The notes under the pieces were generated by a model. That model had not been told where the DNA came from and did no database searches. It worked only from the letters and a program-made list of their open reading frames with translations. A program made the position numbers and the translations under genes. Below, one piece after another: positions 62,371 through 64,000 of a DNA stretch of 64,000 nucleotides. Each line of letters begins with the position of its first letter. The stretch's first letter is position 1. Origin of the DNA: Azonexaceae bacterium (lineage in GTDB: Bacteria > Pseudomonadota > Gammaproteobacteria > Burkholderiales > Rhodocyclaceae); assembly GCA_009469665.1 (NCBI GenBank), contig SSTB01000238.1, forward strand, positions 11,733 through 75,732. Reading direction: 5' to 3'.

Positions 62371-62386
62371 GCTTGCAAGACTCGAC

Positions 62387-62408
62387 GGCCGGCCTGGCGG
62401 GGCCGGCC
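62387..62408 (+). other. Intercistronic hairpin before nosB
   Basis: GGCCGGCC-TGGCGG-GGCCGGCC is a perfect 8-bp stem 61 bases before nosB, followed by GCCTTTGG. It is not a standard terminator. It could attenuate or stabilise the message between the electron-carrier genes and nosB. Confidence 0.5.
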
Positions 62409-62469
62409 GCCTTTGGCGAAGGGCGCCGGAGAGCGTCTTCGCTTAACCGAAGTTGCCTTGAGAATCACC

Positions 62470-63453
62470 ATGCCCAACGCCAATAAGCAGAACGCCCTCG
62501 TCGGAGTTCTCGCCCTCGTCTCCCTGATCGCCCTGATCGCCGCCTACTTCGCCCCGATCTGGTGGGTCTCCCTCACCGCCCCCAACTACCCCAAGGACGC
62601 CTTCCCCGACGGCATCCGCATCCACTTCCACTTCGACGGCGTCTATAACGGCTGCAAGGCTGCTGGCAAAGGCAGCCGCATGGCCAACGAAATCATCGAA
62701 AAAGATCTCGGTCACGACGACGAGCGCTACAACCCCATCACCGACTCCAAGAAAGACGTCAATAAGGGCGCCGAGGGTCTCGATTGCGTCCACGAGATGA
62801 ACACCATCAACCACTACGTCGGGATGTTCCCCATCGCCACCGGCGCTCCGGTGGAGAAACCGCTCGCCAAGTTCTTCTTCGCCTTCTTCGCGGTCATGAT
62901 CCTGGCCTTCGCCCTACCCCGGAAAAAGCCCCGCATCGCCGTCCTTGCCGCCGGATTTGCCGCCGTCGCCGTATGGATGATCACCGACCAGTACGTCCTG
63001 GGTCACCTCGAAGCCCATGTCCAGGCCTATATGACCGAGGCGGGCGCCTTCTTCAAGGAACCGGAAAAGATCAAGGTCTGGGGCGACAACGTGCGGTCCT
63101 TTTCCCACGTCGTCATCGTCGGCCTGATCCTGGTGATGGCCATCGTCGTCGCCGGCGTCGCCAAGCTGCGCTCATTCCAGTTGCTTCTCGCCCTGGTTCC
63201 CGCCCTGCTGCCGGTGTTCTTCGTCATCACCTATTCCGCCTGGCTGTGGTTCTTCGGCCACAACCTGCATCCGTGGGGCGCCTTCACGGTCAAGCCTTTC
63301 ATGCCCACGGTCTTCGGCGAGGGCAAGGTCGCCCAGTTCTCCACCTATTCCTATCCCTACTGGGGCTATGGTCTGCTGCTCGTCATCTTTGTCTGCCTGA
63401 TGCTTGCCCTGCTCATCCGCCGCAAGCAGCTGCGCGAAGGCGCCAGCGAGTGA
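62470..63453 (+). CDS. nosB: NosB membrane protein of clade II nos clusters
   Basis: The 327-residue protein has six or seven membrane helices with a large periplasmic loop after the first (residues about 35-130, including YFAPIWWVSLTAPNYPKDAF and HEMNTINHYVGMFPIATG). NosB occurs only in clade II (Sec-type NosZ) clusters, directly after nosZ and its cytochromes as here. Its exact role is unknown. The stop overlaps the GTG of nosD. Confidence 0.9.
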   Translation: MPNANKQNALVGVLALVSLIALIAAYFAPIWWVSLTAPNYPKDAFPDGIRIHFHFDGVYNGCKAAGKGSRMANEIIEKDLGHDDERYNPITDSKKDVNKGAEGLDCVHEMNTINHYVGMFPIATGAPVEKPLAKFFFAFFAVMILAFALPRKKPRIAVLAAGFAAVAVWMITDQYVLGHLEAHVQAYMTEAGAFFKEPEKIKVWGDNVRSFSHVVIVGLILVMAIVVAGVAKLRSFQLLLALVPALLPVFFVITYSAWLWFFGHNLHPWGAFTVKPFMPTVFGEGKVAQFSTYSYPYWGYGLLLVIFVCLMLALLIRRKQLREGASE

Positions 63454-64000
63454 AACGCAAATTCCGGCCACCGCGGAAGCCCCTGGCAACCTTCGCGGTG
63501 GCCATCGGTCTCGGCGTTGCCTCCCTCGCCGCGTCCCAGTCCCTGGAAGGCATGGGCAAGCCTAATCTCGACGCCCACTGGGGCTCGTCGACGGAAAAAG
63601 CCAGGCGGCCCGCCGCGCCCCACCGCACCGATGTTCCCTGGCTGCAAACCCTGGTGGACGCGGCCCCCGAGGGCTCGGTCCTCAAACCTCCGCCGGGGGT
63701 CTATTCCGGGCCGGTCCTGATCAACAAGCGCCTGACCCTCGACGGCGAAGGACAGGTGACTGTCGACGGCGGCGGCAAAGGCACGGTGCTGGTCTGGGAG
63801 ACCAACGACGGCGCCCTGCGCAATATCCACCTGACCGGCTCCGGAGACTCCCACGACAGCGACGACACCTGCCTCAACCTGCGCGGCAGCCGCAACGTCA
63901 TCGAAGGTGTGCGCATCGACGACTGCCTCTTTGGCATCGACCTCAAGCAGTCCAACGACAATACCCTGCGCGAAAACTCGATCCGCTCCAAGGTCAAGGA
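63450..64000 (+). CDS. nosD: NosD copper-centre assembly protein (N-terminal part)
   Basis: The frame opens with GTG overlapping the nosB stop (GTGA) and stays open to the window end, giving 183 codons. The product starts with a signal-like segment (LATFAVAIGLGVASLAASQ) and then parallel beta-helix repeats typical of NosD (GSVLKPPPGVYSGPVLINK, LTLDGEGQVTVDGGGKGT, NLRGSRNVIEGVRIDDC). NosD is needed for CuZ maturation. nosG, nosC, nosH, nosF, nosY and nosL would be expected beyond the edge. Confidence 0.9.
   Translation, partial: MKRKFRPPRKPLATFAVAIGLGVASLAASQSLEGMGKPNLDAHWGSSTEKARRPAAPHRTDVPWLQTLVDAAPEGSVLKPPPGVYSGPVLINKRLTLDGEGQVTVDGGGKGTVLVWETNDGALRNIHLTGSGDSHDSDDTCLNLRGSRNVIEGVRIDDCLFGIDLKQSNDNTLRENSIRSKVK

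Overview
The window looks like chromosome from a high-GC betaproteobacterium, most likely of the Rhodocyclales (Azospira/Dechloromonas/Accumulibacter relatives). The basis is a Sec-exported (clade II type) nitrous-oxide reductase followed by c-type cytochromes, nosB and nosD, a RegB/RegA pair, PHA-granule proteins, an alaC-alaA-hom block, and very high GC. No rRNA, tRNA, CRISPR array or intact insertion sequence was seen. Gene density is high and many starts overlap upstream stops (ATGA or GTGA).

Layout. 0-7.4 kb: the end of a lipid ABC transporter (MlaF/MlaE type), an acetylpolyamine/histone-deacetylase-like enzyme with a DUF488 partner, Nnr (NADHX repair), a DMT exporter, an FMN-dependent glutamate-synthase-like protein and nadC. 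7.4-20.9 kb: a 45-residue membrane protein, thrC, an NnrS-like membrane protein with a DUF2249 protein, a PAS-GGDEF-EAL protein, a WG-repeat protein, an amidase lipoprotein, an isochorismatase paired with a 4-hydroxybutyryl-CoA-dehydratase-like protein, and a three-gene operon joining a sulfhydrylase, an alpha/beta hydrolase and a zinc-finger-less ClpX paralog. 20.9-23 kb: a bufferin (copper-binding RiPP) operon. 23-31 kb: exported, stress and accessory genes, including a MocR remnant and a small AT-richer gene. 31-38 kb: hom, two alanine transaminases and a Pat-type acyltransferase. 38-42 kb: an AhpD-like gene, acuI, acuR with a clear operator/promoter, and terC under a yybP-ykoY (manganese) riboswitch. 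42-46 kb: a radical SAM protein, rmlC-A-B and a peroxiredoxin.

46-53.4 kb is a storage-lipid locus: a two-domain fatty acyl-CoA reductase, a phasin, a patatin lipase, a TetR regulator, a TPR protein, a wax ester synthase/DGAT and a PHA-granule regulator. Together these give a route from acyl-CoA to fatty alcohol to wax ester on granules.

53.4-64 kb is a nitrous-oxide respiration locus. A diheme cytochrome, the RegB/RegA redox pair, an FNR-type regulator with candidate Fe-S cysteines and a copper-delivery set (PCuAC, SCO, FixH-like) lie upstream of nosZ, two cytochrome c genes, nosB and a truncated nosD. FNR boxes before the diheme cytochrome and before nosZ both sit where a class II activated promoter needs them.

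A 100-bp element with inverted-repeat ends occurs three times (near 7.4, 24.2 and 38.1 kb), twice directly after a stop codon.
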